This document shows, piece after piece, positions 8,760-16,922 of a stretch of DNA of 36,121 bases. Origin of the DNA: Syntrophorhabdaceae bacterium PtaU1.Bin034 (lineage in GTDB: Bacteria > Desulfobacterota_G > Syntrophorhabdia > Syntrophorhabdales > WCHB1-27); NCBI GenBank assembly GCA_002067405.1, contig MVRP01000024.1:1-36121 (forward strand), in the 5' to 3' direction. Under the pieces are notes generated by a model. It saw nothing but the letters and a program-made list of their open reading frames with translations, searched no databases and was not told where the DNA came from. Numbering within the stretch: position 1 is the stretch's first letter; every line of letters starts with the position of its first letter. A program made the translations under genes and the position numbers.

Positions 8760-9311
8760 TTGAGACATATAATTTCGGTTCTGGTTGAGAATGAGTTTGG
8801 TGTTCTTGCACGGGTCGCAGGTCTTTTTAGCGGCAGGGGCTTCAATATAGAGAGCCTGTGCGTGGCAGAAACCCTTGATCCTGAAATCTCGTCCATGACT
8901 ATCGTCACCACCGGCAGCGACGCCATTCTGGAACAGATACTCAAGCAGTTGAACAAGCTGGTAAATGTGATAAAGGTAACGGACTTCCAGGATGCCGATT
9001 ATGTGTCCCGCGAGATGGTCCTGGTGAAAGTCACCGCGGACGAAAAGACAAGAGAAGAGATATTGAGGATGACCGAGATATTCAGGGGCAGGGTGGTGGA
9101 TGTATCGGCAAAGTCCTATATAGTAGAAATTACGGGTAATGAGGAAAAGGTGAAAGCCTTCCTGACCCTCGTCAAACCCCTCGGCATCAAGGAGCTGGTA
9201 AGAACGGGACCTGTTGCCATGATGAGAGGGGAAAAGATAATGAGGGCGAGAGAGAAGGCTGCCCCCCAGAGAAAGGAAGAGACGCTATCGGACCGAAAAG
9301 CAGAAGGCTGA
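8760..9311 (+). CDS. ilvN: Acetolactate synthase small (regulatory) subunit
   Basis: The protein has 183 residues and starts LRHIISVLVENEFGVLARVAGLFSGRGFNIESL, the ACT domain that binds valine for feedback inhibition. A second ACT-like domain fills residues ~80-155, and a short charged tail of Arg, Glu and Lys is unlike the core. The start is TTG 8760, placed by the AGGGGGG at 8749-8754. A longer frame upstream would run into the end of ilvB. This size fits the IlvH/IlvN family (about 160-180). It is encoded immediately after its catalytic partner. Confidence 0.94.
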   Translation: MRHIISVLVENEFGVLARVAGLFSGRGFNIESLCVAETLDPEISSMTIVTTGSDAILEQILKQLNKLVNVIKVTDFQDADYVSREMVLVKVTADEKTREEILRMTEIFRGRVVDVSAKSYIVEITGNEEKVKAFLTLVKPLGIKELVRTGPVAMMRGEKIMRAREKAAPQRKEETLSDRKAEG

Positions 9312-9418
9312 GAAGATTAGGGGCTGAGAAGTTGAGAGAGTTCTCGGAAGGGGCGGTAAAACGGCGAAGGGCCCGGAGTTGATGATAAGCGGAGAGATAC
9401 AGTCCAAAGGAGGAGAGA

Positions 9419-10417
9419 ATGGCAAACATATACTATGACAATGATGCGGATTTGGGAGTTCTGAAGGGAAAGAAGATAGCGATCATCGGGTACGGCAGCC
9501 AGGGCCACGCCCAGGCACAGAATCTCCGGGAGAGCGGTCTCGAGGTGATCGTGGCTGACCTCGAAGGCACGCCGAACTTCAAGCTGGCCATCGATCATGG
9601 CTTCGTTCCGACAAGTGCGGCAGAGGCAGCGGCTCAGGCAGAAATAATCCAGATACTTGCGCCGGACCAGACCCAGGCTTTTCTCTATAGGAACGAGATC
9701 AAGGACAACCTCAAGGAAGGGAAAACGCTCGTCTTCTCGCACGGGTTCAACATCCACTTCAACCAGATCCTGCCGCCAAAGAATATAGATGTCATAATGG
9801 TAGCTCCCAAAGGACCGGGGCACCTTGTGCGCAGAGAGTTCCAGAGGGGAGCGGGTGTTCCTTCTCTTATCGCCATTTACCAGGATTATTCGGGAAAGGC
9901 GCGCGATAAAGCCCTTGCATATGCGAAAGGCATAGGGGCTACAAGAGCGGGAGTGCTTGAGACCACCTTTCAGGAAGAGACGGAGACGGATCTCTTCGGT
10001 GAACAGGTGGTATTGTGCGGCGGCGTTACAGAACTGATCAGGGCTGGTTTCGATACCCTCGTCAAAGCCGGTTATCAGCCTGAAATAGCCTATTTCGAGT
10101 GCTGCCACGAATTGAAGCTCATCGTCGACCTGATCTACGAGGGCGGTATCGCGAATATGCGTGATTCAATCAGTGATACGGCAGAATACGGGGATATGAC
10201 GAGGGGCAGGAGGATCATCACCGAAGAGACAAGGTGGGAGATGGATCGCATTCTCCAGGAGATCCAATCGGGTGAATTCGCCAAGGAATGGATACTTGAA
10301 AACATGGCGGGACGACCCGTGTACAATGCCGTCAAGAGAAAGGACAGCGAGCACCTGATCGAAAAGGTCGGCAAGAAGCTTAGATCAATGATGAGCTGGA
10401 TAGGGAGAAGAGATTGA
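9419..10417 (+). CDS. ilvC: Ketol-acid reductoisomerase, class I
   Basis: The 332-residue length marks the short class I form. It isomerises and reduces acetolactate to 2,3-dihydroxyisovalerate with NAD(P)H and Mg2+. The Rossmann motif is [18 protein letters not shown] near residue 25, then [13 protein letters not shown], and the metal-binding acidic residues lie in [14 protein letters not shown] and [23 protein letters not shown] lies just before ATG 9419. A 107-base gap with two GGCTGAGAAG repeats separates it from ilvN. It overlaps the psd start by four bases (TTGA), tying amino-acid and phospholipid genes into one transcript. Confidence 0.96.
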   Translation: MANIYYDNDADLGVLKGKKIAIIGYGSQGHAQAQNLRESGLEVIVADLEGTPNFKLAIDHGFVPTSAAEAAAQAEIIQILAPDQTQAFLYRNEIKDNLKEGKTLVFSHGFNIHFNQILPPKNIDVIMVAPKGPGHLVRREFQRGAGVPSLIAIYQDYSGKARDKALAYAKGIGATRAGVLETTFQEETETDLFGEQVVLCGGVTELIRAGFDTLVKAGYQPEIAYFECCHELKLIVDLIYEGGIANMRDSISDTAEYGDMTRGRRIITEETRWEMDRILQEIQSGEFAKEWILENMAGRPVYNAVKRKDSEHLIEKVGKKLRSMMSWIGRRD

Positions 10418-11058
10418 CAAAACTTCCTGTAGCGAAGGAAGGACTGATCTTTATTCTGCCGTCTGCCTTTCTGTCCTTCCTTTTCTATTTTTTGGGCGTC
10501 TATCCTCTTGGCGCCTTCATGGCGCTTCTTACGCTTTTCTTTCTTTTCTTTTTCAGGAACCCGGCCAGATCCACGCTGAGTGATGAAGAGGAGATTCTCT
10601 CTCCCGCCGACGGACGGGTAATGGGCGTGGAGGATCTTTACGAAAGCGAATTTCTCGGCGGCGAGGTAAAAAGGATAAGCATTTTTATGTCCGTCTCGGA
10701 TGTGCATGTGAACAGGGCCCCGTGCGACGGGAGCATTGAACGTGTACAGCGCAGGGACGGCCGATTCAAGCTCGCCTTCAAAAAAGGGATAGATGAGGAA
10801 AACGAAAGGAATTATATTGTGGTGAGGCGGAACAGCGAAAAATTTCTGCTTGTTCAGATCGCCGGCTTTCTTGCCCGCCGCATTGTATGTTATGTGAGAG
10901 AAACCGACAAAGTGGCAAAGGGGGCGCCTGTAGGCATGATCGCCTTCGGTTCCAGGGTGGATGTCTACATGCCGAGGTCATATGTAGCAGTGGTGAAAAC
11001 CGGCCAAAAGGTGAAAAGCGGGGTAACGGTACTCGCCAAAAAAGAGGGAGAACAATGA
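10414..11058 (+). CDS. psd: Phosphatidylserine decarboxylase (short type)
   Basis: This is a 214-residue pro-enzyme of the short PSD class. It has two N-terminal membrane helices (residues ~12-50), the [12 protein letters not shown] motif, [13 protein letters not shown], and the self-cleavage site in [12 protein letters not shown], where the Ser of Gly-Ser becomes the pyruvoyl cofactor. It makes phosphatidylethanolamine at the inner membrane. The start is TTG 10414 overlapping the ilvC stop. It ends overlapping pssA, which makes its substrate, so the two steps of phosphatidylethanolamine synthesis are coupled. Confidence 0.94.
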   Translation: MTKLPVAKEGLIFILPSAFLSFLFYFLGVYPLGAFMALLTLFFLFFFRNPARSTLSDEEEILSPADGRVMGVEDLYESEFLGGEVKRISIFMSVSDVHVNRAPCDGSIERVQRRDGRFKLAFKKGIDEENERNYIVVRRNSEKFLLVQIAGFLARRIVCYVRETDKVAKGAPVGMIAFGSRVDVYMPRSYVAVVKTGQKVKSGVTVLAKKEGEQ

Positions 11059-11795
11059 GAAAAAGAAGAGGTAAGGGGGTTTATCTTCTGCCGAACTTGC
11101 TCACGTCAATGAGCCTCTTCGGAGGCTTCTACGCCATGATCGCAACGATAGACAAGAAGTTCGTCTACGCAAGTATCGCCATATTCATCTCGTGTATACT
11201 CGATGCCCTTGACGGCAGGGTCGCCCGGATGACCAATTCCAGCAGCAAGTTCGGCGTGGAGTATGATTCGCTTTCGGATGTAATCGCCTTTGGAGTAGCA
11301 CCGGGCCTTCTCGCCTATATGTGGGGTCTCAAAGGTTACGGCAGATTTGGCTGGCTCGCAGCTTTTCTCTTTGTCGCGTGCGGCGCCCTCCGGCTTGCCC
11401 GCTTTAACGTTCAGTCAGACAACGTCCAGAAGAAGCATTTTCTCGGCCTTCCCATACCTGCAGCCGCTGCAACCATTGCGGCAACGGTCCTCTTCTTCGG
11501 CGAATTCGGCATATCCGTTGAGATCAAGAAGATCTTCATGCCGGTTCTTGTGTACGCCCTTGCCTTTCTTATGGTAAGTACCGTAAGGTACAGCAGTTTT
11601 AAGGAGTCGAGCCTTTTTAGGGGCAGGCATTTCGAGGCCGTTGTCGTTGGTGTCCTCGTTTTTGTGATCGTGCTCATCGAGCCGGCAATCACACTTTTCA
11701 TCATGACCGTGGGATACATGATCTCAGGCCCTGTTTCTCACCTGTTCAGGCGAAAGCCTGCTTTTGAGGAAGTTCCCCATTCGAAAGAGACTTGA
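11055..11795 (+). CDS. pssA: CDP-diacylglycerol-serine O-phosphatidyltransferase
   Basis: The integral membrane protein has 246 residues and carries the CDP-alcohol phosphotransferase signature, read here as DALDGRVARMTNSSSKFGVEYDSLSD (pattern D-G-x2-A-R-x8-G-x3-D-x3-D) at about residues 51-76. Six or more hydrophobic helices follow. It makes phosphatidylserine from CDP-diacylglycerol and serine. The ATG at 11055 overlaps the psd stop (ATGA) and matches the usual N-terminus KGVYLLPNLLTS. The longer open frame upstream lies inside psd and is not used. Confidence 0.94.
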   Translation: MRKRRGKGVYLLPNLLTSMSLFGGFYAMIATIDKKFVYASIAIFISCILDALDGRVARMTNSSSKFGVEYDSLSDVIAFGVAPGLLAYMWGLKGYGRFGWLAAFLFVACGALRLARFNVQSDNVQKKHFLGLPIPAAAATIAATVLFFGEFGISVEIKKIFMPVLVYALAFLMVSTVRYSSFKESSLFRGRHFEAVVVGVLVFVIVLIEPAITLFIMTVGYMISGPVSHLFRRKPAFEEVPHSKET

Positions 11796-11824
11796 AGGGA
11801 CGTGAGATAGCGAAGCGGTAAAAT

Positions 11825-11876
11825 GGAAAAAACAGGGAAATGACGGATCGCTTCCCGTATCCGTCATTTCCCTGTT
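11825..11876 (-). terminator. Strong hairpin terminator between convergent genes
   Basis: AACAGGGAAATGACGGAT (11831-11848) pairs perfectly with 11859-11876, an 18-bp stem with a 10-base loop. On the minus strand it is followed by a run of six T (complement of 11827-11832), so it ends transcription from the HAD/flavin-reductase pair. It may also stop pssA read-through from the other side, although there the T-tract is poor. Confidence 0.75.
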
Positions 11877-11878
11877 CG

Positions 11879-12517
11879 CTATTTATCTGATCTGCCGTTT
11901 TGCCCGATGATCTTCAGGATCTGCCGATGATCGTCCATGTACACACCCCTTGATATCGCTTGGTTTTTGTAAGCCACAAAACTTATGCCCGATGATTCCG
12001 CCGTTCTGAGGTCTATCTCTGAATCGCCCACGTAAAGGGCCGACTTGGGGCCAATGTTCAGCGTGCCGAGTATCCTGTCTACCGATTCCCTGTCCGGCTT
12101 GGGCCTCGCCACGTCGAGCGCGGTGACGACCATATCGAAATAGGGCCAGAGGGCGAACCGCTCCATGATATGGGGCATGGAAGTAGTCCTGTTGGTGCTG
12201 ATGGCCGTTTTTATCCCTTTGCCCCTCAGCGATGATAACGTTTCAAGTAAGTGGGGCTCCATCTTGAGATACGGAATAAAATCCTTGAAGTCCACCTTCT
12301 GCTTCAGAAACCCGACAGCCCTTGCCTCCGCCTCCGGATCGGTCTTAAACAGGCAATGAATACTGTCCTGGACGGTATTCATATGACAATACCGCAGCTC
12401 CTCTTCTGTCAACGGCGGCCTGCCGTTCGATACGGCTATGTGATTGTAAAGTCTGCGGTTGGCGTCGAGGGAATCAAAAAGCACGCCGTCACAATCGTAA
12501 ATGACACACTCAATCAC
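11879..12517 (-). CDS. HAD-superfamily phosphatase, phosphoglycolate phosphatase-like
   Basis: The 212-residue HAD hydrolase has motif I YDCDGVLFDS (nucleophile and acid Asp), motif II STNRTT, a lysine in RPKPDRESV, and motif IV YVGDSEIDLRTA. The helical cap between motifs I and II (residues ~20-85) is of the C1 type, as in Gph and beta-phosphoglucomutase. It dephosphorylates a small metabolite that cannot be named. The start is GTG 12517, with AAAGGA upstream, overlapping the stop of the flavin-reductase gene by eight bases. The longer frame would duplicate that gene's 3' end. The pair form a short minus-strand operon. Confidence 0.8.
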   Translation of the reverse strand: MIECVIYDCDGVLFDSLDANRRLYNHIAVSNGRPPLTEEELRYCHMNTVQDSIHCLFKTDPEAEARAVGFLKQKVDFKDFIPYLKMEPHLLETLSSLRGKGIKTAISTNRTTSMPHIMERFALWPYFDMVVTALDVARPKPDRESVDRILGTLNIGPKSALYVGDSEIDLRTAESSGISFVAYKNQAISRGVYMDDHRQILKIIGQNGRSDK

Positions 12518-13100
12518 TAATCTTTCCTTTTGAGAACCCGAACTTTCCGAGCTTGTCCCCGATCGATCTGTATTCATGAATGAGGGGGCAGTAAACGAAA
12601 GGCTTGATCCTGTCTATGTTGACCCTCCCATTCGGATCAAGGATCTTCTCATCCACATGGACCTCCAGCACCTCGCCGATAAAGAGCGTATGGCTCCCTA
12701 ATTCCGATATCTGGCGTACTTCGCATTCAAGGCTGATTATAGCCTCGCCTATGATTGGGGCTCTGACCTTCCGCGACGCCTGCTTCGTGAGGCGCGCATA
12801 GGCGAATTTATCCGTGTGGGCGCCGCTCACCACGCCGCAGATGTCTGTTTCCCGGAGTATGCTCTGGTGAGGGATGTTCACGGTGAATTCGTTGTGTTCT
12901 TTGATAAGGGCGTAAGAATGGGCTTCCTTGCGCATGGATACCCCGATCATCGGCGGCTTCGAGTTTACCACACCGGCCCATGCCAGGGTGATGATATTTG
13001 CGGCGTCGCCATCGCCGCAGGCGACGAGGACGCACGGGGTCGGGAGAAATGCGGTGGTAACGTCAAAGGTCCTTTTCATGGAGCAAAAGTCTATCGGCAT
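12510..13100 (-). CDS. Flavin reductase-like (split-barrel FMN) protein
   Basis: This 196-residue protein of the DIM6/NTAB flavin reductase family would bind FMN and act as an NAD(P)H:flavin oxidoreductase or partner of a monooxygenase. The family features are PTPCVLVACGDGDAANIITLAWAG near the N-terminus, VSMRKEAHSYALIKEHNEFTVNIP, and CGVVSGAHTDKF. The C-terminus contains a Cys in KPFVYCPLIHEYRSIG. The start may be ATG 13100 or ATG 13079 (KRTFDVTTAF, the more usual beginning). Neither has a clear Shine-Dalgarno. It is coupled to the downstream HAD gene. The partner enzyme is not in the window. Confidence 0.78.
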   Translation of the reverse strand: MPIDFCSMKRTFDVTTAFLPTPCVLVACGDGDAANIITLAWAGVVNSKPPMIGVSMRKEAHSYALIKEHNEFTVNIPHQSILRETDICGVVSGAHTDKFAYARLTKQASRKVRAPIIGEAIISLECEVRQISELGSHTLFIGEVLEVHVDEKILDPNGRVNIDRIKPFVYCPLIHEYRSIGDKLGKFGFSKGKISD

Positions 13101-13204
13101 TCAGCAGAACAATCAAGGGGAAAAAGCCGGCCGTCATTTACGGACCAAAGCGGCATGAGACCAGGCATGCGGCAAAAGGATGCCGCAATACCGCTCGAAT
13201 CTGG

Positions 13205-13234
13205 TTCACTTCCCCGATGTGCATGTGTTACAAT
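13205..13234 (+). promoter_or_regulatory. Possible promoter of the soluble HAD gene
   Basis: TTCACT at 13205-13210, an 18-base spacer and TACAAT at 13229-13234 precede the gene at 13262. The -10 is good and the -35 is weak. Confidence 0.35.
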
Positions 13235-13261
13235 AGCTGCTAACAACCTTGAGGAGGATTT

Positions 13262-13732
13262 ATGATCAGTGTGCCGATTCCCGGCTGGGGAGAACTCTCA
13301 ATAGAATACTTGATGGTCGATTTTAATGGTACGGTTGCGCTCGACGGCAAGCTGAAGAAAGAAGTCAGGGACGTCATAGAAAAGGTTTCGCGATACATTA
13401 AAGTGTTTATTATAACAGCGGACACGTATGACACCGTTGATTCCGAGCTCGCTTCTTCCAATGTGACCTTTATCAAGGTGAATAAGAACGAGAGTGGGGA
13501 AGAAAAGGCGAAAGTTGTAAGGGAGCTGGGGCCCGAGAAGATTGTGGCCATAGGGAATGGAGCCAATGATGCGGCAATGTTGAAAGAGGCGGCCCTGGGC
13601 ATTGCAGTGATGGGAGAAGAAGGATGTGCTGCAACCCTGATCAAAGAGGCCGACGTCGTGGTGACCGATATCATGAAAGCCTTTGGACTGATCGTCCACC
13701 CCGAACGGCTGGTCGCAACCTTGCGAGACTAG
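13262..13732 (+). CDS. Soluble P-type-ATPase-like HAD protein
   Basis: The 156-residue cytosolic protein resembles the phosphorylation domain of P-type ATPases without membrane parts. Motif I is MVDFNGTVALDGKL, a DxNGT variant of DKTGT/DxDGT. IITADTYDTV is motif II and AIGNGANDAAMLKEAALGIAV is motif IV, closely matching the ATPase hinge sequence. A lysine lies in EEKAKVVRELG. The family (soluble P-type ATPase, COG4087 type) has unclear physiology, and phosphatase activity is likely. TTGAGGAGGATTT places the start at ATG 13262. It stands alone between a minus-strand pair and the YceD promoter. Confidence 0.75.
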   Translation: MISVPIPGWGELSIEYLMVDFNGTVALDGKLKKEVRDVIEKVSRYIKVFIITADTYDTVDSELASSNVTFIKVNKNESGEEKAKVVRELGPEKIVAIGNGANDAAMLKEAALGIAVMGEEGCAATLIKEADVVVTDIMKAFGLIVHPERLVATLRD

Positions 13733-13892
13733 AAACAGGCTTCTCTGAAGATGACAAGGACGACGGCACGTCGTTCTGCTGGCCGCGCGTCCCATTGATC
13801 CGCTTCCATATAACATCGTAAAATATGGAAAAGGCGTCATTTTCAAAACGGTTCACGAATGGTTTGTGAGTCGCAAAAGCACCTTTCCGTTG

Positions 13893-13918
13893 GGCCCTTT
13901 GCCCGGATTTTTTTCACG
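13893..13918 (+). terminator. Weak terminator-like hairpin
   Basis: GGGC-CCTTT-GCCC followed by GGATTTTTTT forms a short stem and T-tract downstream of the HAD gene. The 295-base gap 13733-14027 holds otherwise only this, a GC-rich dyad near 13935-13955 and the promoter below. Confidence 0.3.
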
Positions 13919-13972
13919 TGACGCCGGCGGTCTCCGGGTAGGCCCGAAGGCCGGGGTAAAGGGTTAATTTGC

Positions 13973-14001
13973 TTGACAATCATAGGCTAAACCCTTATAT
14001 T
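13973..14001 (+). promoter_or_regulatory. Near-consensus sigma70 promoter of the yceD-rpmF-fab string
   Basis: TTGACA (13973-13978), exactly 17 bases, then TATATT (13996-14001). Transcription would start near 14008, giving a short leader before ATG 14028. It is the clearest promoter in front of about 13 kb of same-strand genes for translation, lipid and riboflavin synthesis. Confidence 0.8.
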
Positions 14002-14027
14002 GTTAGACTCAAAAAAGGAAACAATCA

Positions 14028-14549
14028 ATGATTATCAAACTTTACGATATACAGGAACGCATGTCGGTCAAGGGAGCACTGGACGGTTCGCGGTTCAAAA
14101 GGCCCGAAGACGCGGATCTTTCCTTTGCGTCTCCTATCGAATACAACCTCACGGTCTGGAAGGCGGGGGAAAACGTATGGGTGAAGGGGCCTGTCCGCGC
14201 AACGTTGACGTTGACCTGCGCCCGATGTCTGGAGGACTTCTCATTTTTCGTCGAATCGGAGATCGACATAGAGTTGATGCCCAAAGAAAAACAGCCGAGC
14301 GAGCCTGAAGTCGAGTTGAAGACCGAGGAGATGAACCTGTACTTCTTTGAAGGCGAAGAGATCGATATCGATCCCTATGTCTTTGAGGAGGTTATGCTGA
14401 ACATACCAATAAAGGCTCTTTGTTCTGAATCATGCAAGGGCATGTGCCCAAGCTGCGGAAAGAACCTTAACCTCGAACAATGCCGTTGCGAGAAGACGGG
14501 CACTACGGCCCTCGGGGAGAAGCTGAAATCATTTCTTAAAGAGCGGTAA
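14028..14549 (+). CDS. yceD: YceD/DUF177 protein, linked to 23S rRNA and L32
   Basis: The 173-residue protein has the DUF177 core LTLTCARCLEDF near residues 61-72 and the C-terminal cysteine cluster CSESCKGMCPSCGKNLN, which probably binds zinc. YceD family members act in 23S rRNA accumulation and almost always sit directly before rpmF, as here (nine-base gap). AAAGGAAAC at 14013-14021 precedes ATG 14028. The protein is cytoplasmic. Confidence 0.88.
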   Translation: MIIKLYDIQERMSVKGALDGSRFKRPEDADLSFASPIEYNLTVWKAGENVWVKGPVRATLTLTCARCLEDFSFFVESEIDIELMPKEKQPSEPEVELKTEEMNLYFFEGEEIDIDPYVFEEVMLNIPIKALCSESCKGMCPSCGKNLNLEQCRCEKTGTTALGEKLKSFLKER

Positions 14550-14558
14550 GGAGAAAAC

Positions 14559-14741
14559 ATGCCTGTTCCAAAAAGAAAAACGTCGAGATCCAGGAGAGAC
14601 AAAAGAAGGACACACTATAAACTCACGTCTCCCGGGGTGATCCTCTGCCCGAACTGCAAGGAGCCCACCCTGCCCCACCACGTGTGCGCAAAGTGCGGGA
14701 CATATAAAGGTAAGAAATACCTGGCAGTCGAAGAACTCTAG
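14559..14741 (+). CDS. rpmF: 50S ribosomal protein L32, zinc-ribbon form
   Basis: The 60 residues begin MPVPKRKTSRSRRDKRR, the classic L32 N-terminus. They contain two CxxC pairs, CPNCKEP and CAKCGTYKG, so this is the zinc-binding C+ form. A good GGAG lies before the ATG. It lies between yceD and plsX in the widely conserved order. Confidence 0.97.
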   Translation: MPVPKRKTSRSRRDKRRTHYKLTSPGVILCPNCKEPTLPHHVCAKCGTYKGKKYLAVEEL

Positions 14742-14746
14742 CGCGT

Positions 14747-15757
14747 ATGGTGAGAATAGCAGTTGATGCTATGGGCGGGGACCATGCGCCTCTCGAAGTG
14801 GTGAGGGGGGCAGAAGCAGCCCTTGCAGAGAAGGTAGGAGAGGTGGTGCTCGTCGGGGACGAGAATGCCATCGCCCCACTGCTGAAAACCAAAGCCGGGA
14901 TGGAGATTGTCCACACCTCTGTTTCTGTAGGTATGGAGGAATCACCTTCGACCGCGCTTCGCCGAAAAAAGGATTCATCGATAAATAAAGCGCTTGGCCT
15001 GCTGAAGTCAGGTGACGTACAGGCCGTGGTTTCGGCTGGCAACTCCGGCGCCGCCATGGCATTTGCCATTTTTACCCTCGGGCGCATTCCCGGCGTCGAG
15101 AGGCCCGCGATCCTGACATTGCACCCCAATGTGAAAGGGACCACCTCATTTTTGCTTGACGCCGGCGGCAACGTGGATTGCAGGCCATCGCACCTCGTCC
15201 AGTTTGCCATCATGGGAAACGTGTTTGCCAAATATGCGTTTGGGATAGATTCGCCGAAAGTGGGCCTTTTGAGCAACGGCGAGGAGGAAACCAAGGGCAA
15301 CGAGCTTACGCGGGAGACCCACGGGATACTCAAGAGCGTGGACATGAACTACAGGGGGTATATAGAGGGAACCGATCTGTATAACGGGATGGCAGACGTG
15401 GTGGTGACGGACGGCTTCGTCGGCAACGTGGCGCTTAAGGTAAGTGAAGGCGTTGCAGAGGCGATAATCACTATTCTTAAGGAAAAGATCGAGGCCAGCA
15501 TGAGAGGGAAGGTGGGATACCTTTTGCTCTCCGACGTGCTGAAGGGGCTATCCAGGACAATGGATTATTCCGAATACGGCGGAGCGCCCCTTGTCGGTGT
15601 TGACGGCGTCTGCATCATCTGTCATGGAAAGTCAAAGGAGCGGGCGATCAAGAACGCCATCATGCAGGCAAAGGGGTTTGTCGGAAAGAATATCAATGAG
15701 CGCATAAAGGACGCAATGGCCGGGTATGCGGCCCATAACAGGACCAAGGAGCTTTAG
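14747..15757 (+). CDS. plsX: Phosphate acyltransferase PlsX
   Basis: PlsX (336 residues) makes acyl-phosphate from acyl-ACP for phosphatidic acid synthesis. It starts MVRIAVDAMGGDHAPLEVVRGA and contains SAGNSGAAMAFAIFTLGRIPGVERPAI, LLSNGEEETKGN and TDGFVGNVALKVSEG, all family hallmarks. It begins five bases after the rpmF stop and is followed at once by an acyl-CoA dehydrogenase gene, where fabH is more usual. Confidence 0.96.
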   Translation: MVRIAVDAMGGDHAPLEVVRGAEAALAEKVGEVVLVGDENAIAPLLKTKAGMEIVHTSVSVGMEESPSTALRRKKDSSINKALGLLKSGDVQAVVSAGNSGAAMAFAIFTLGRIPGVERPAILTLHPNVKGTTSFLLDAGGNVDCRPSHLVQFAIMGNVFAKYAFGIDSPKVGLLSNGEEETKGNELTRETHGILKSVDMNYRGYIEGTDLYNGMADVVVTDGFVGNVALKVSEGVAEAIITILKEKIEASMRGKVGYLLLSDVLKGLSRTMDYSEYGGAPLVGVDGVCIICHGKSKERAIKNAIMQAKGFVGKNINERIKDAMAGYAAHNRTKEL

Positions 15758-15758
15758 C

Positions 15759-16922
15759 ATGGACTACTTTTTGACAGAGGACCAGAAAGAGATCAAGAAG
15801 ATCGCGCGCAGAATTGCAGAAGAAAAGATTGTTCCCGTCCGGGCTGAGCTGGACGAGACAGAGACGTTTCCCTGGGAAATCATGCGGGCGTGCGCGGAAA
15901 CAGGTCTCTTCGGCGTAAGCATCCCCGAAGCGTATGGCGGACTCGGCGGCGGTTCATTCGAGAACTGCGTTGTCGTGGAAGAGCTGAGCAGAGCCTGCCT
16001 CGGCGTGTCGGTGAGCTACGCAGCAAGCCTCCTCGGTTCCTATCCTATTTTACTGGGTGGCAGCGAAGAGCAGAAGAGGAAATACCTGCCCGATGTCGCG
16101 AGCGGGAAACGCCTCGCGGCTTTCGGCCTCACTGAAGCGAACGCGGGCAGCGATGCGGCCGGCATCAGGACCGAGGCGCGGCGTGTCGGAGACGACTACG
16201 TCCTGAACGGCACCAAACAATGGATCACGAACGGCGGCGAGGCGGAAATCTACTCTGTCGTTGCGATAACCGATCGCTCAAAAGGGGGAAGAGGCGCGAC
16301 GGCCTTTATTGTCGAAAAGGGCATGGAAGGTTTCTCCTTCGGGAAGAAGGAGAAGAAGCTCGGCATCAGGGCTTCGGCCACCCGGGAGCTGGTCTTTCAG
16401 GATTGCAAAGTCCCGAAGGAAAATGTTATAGGTAGGGAAGGAATGGGCTTTATCCTCGCCATGAGGACCTTCGACCGGACACGACCGGGTATAGGGGCAC
16501 AGGGCGTGGGTGTCGCCCAGGGTGCTCTTGAGGCGGCGGTCGCATACGCAAAGGAGAGGGAGCAGTTCGAGAAAAAGATCATATCCTTCCAGGCCATTCA
16601 GCATATGCTGGCGGATATGGCCATCCAGGTGGAAGCTGCCCGGGCTCTCGTGTATGCGGTGGCCAGGTATATTGACAGCAATCCGCGGGACTTCTCAAAG
16701 GTATCGGCCATAAGCAAGGTCTTCCCGAGCGATACGGCGGTCAAGGTCACCGTTGACGCCCTTCAGATATTTGGCGGATACGGCTATATGCGGGAGTATC
16801 CCATTGAAAAAATGCTGAGGGATGCGAAGATCCTGCAGATCTACGAAGGCACGAACCAAATCCAGAGAAACGTTATCGGCCTTGAGCTGATAAAAGAAGC
16901 GGCGTCCAAAAAGAGATCATAA
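15759..16922 (+). CDS. Acyl-CoA dehydrogenase inside the fab cluster
   Basis: The 387-residue flavoenzyme oxidises an acyl-CoA to the 2,3-enoyl-CoA. It shows the FAD/substrate motifs FGLTEANAGSDAAG and QWITNGGEAEIY. QIFGGYGYMREYPIEKMLRDAKILQIYEGTNQIQRN is at the C-terminus, where Glu363 in YEG is the catalytic base of short-chain types. The start is ATG 15759 (MDYFLTEDQKEI), right after the plsX stop; the longer frame lies inside plsX. Its stop overlaps the fabD start. It sits between plsX and fabD, the usual fabH position, in what is otherwise a synthesis operon. Substrate length cannot be read from sequence. Confidence 0.93.
   Translation: MDYFLTEDQKEIKKIARRIAEEKIVPVRAELDETETFPWEIMRACAETGLFGVSIPEAYGGLGGGSFENCVVVEELSRACLGVSVSYAASLLGSYPILLGGSEEQKRKYLPDVASGKRLAAFGLTEANAGSDAAGIRTEARRVGDDYVLNGTKQWITNGGEAEIYSVVAITDRSKGGRGATAFIVEKGMEGFSFGKKEKKLGIRASATRELVFQDCKVPKENVIGREGMGFILAMRTFDRTRPGIGAQGVGVAQGALEAAVAYAKEREQFEKKIISFQAIQHMLADMAIQVEAARALVYAVARYIDSNPRDFSKVSAISKVFPSDTAVKVTVDALQIFGGYGYMREYPIEKMLRDAKILQIYEGTNQIQRNVIGLELIKEAASKKRS

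Noticed and set aside
7721..8956. A 411-codon open frame antisense to ilvB/ilvN
   Set aside because: It mirrors the reading frame of firmly identified genes, has no family resemblance and no ribosome site; such frames are common in GC-rich coding DNA.
9311..9418. CRISPR-like or regulatory repeats between ilvN and ilvC
   Set aside because: Only two short GGCTGAGAAG copies, no regular spacing, no array.
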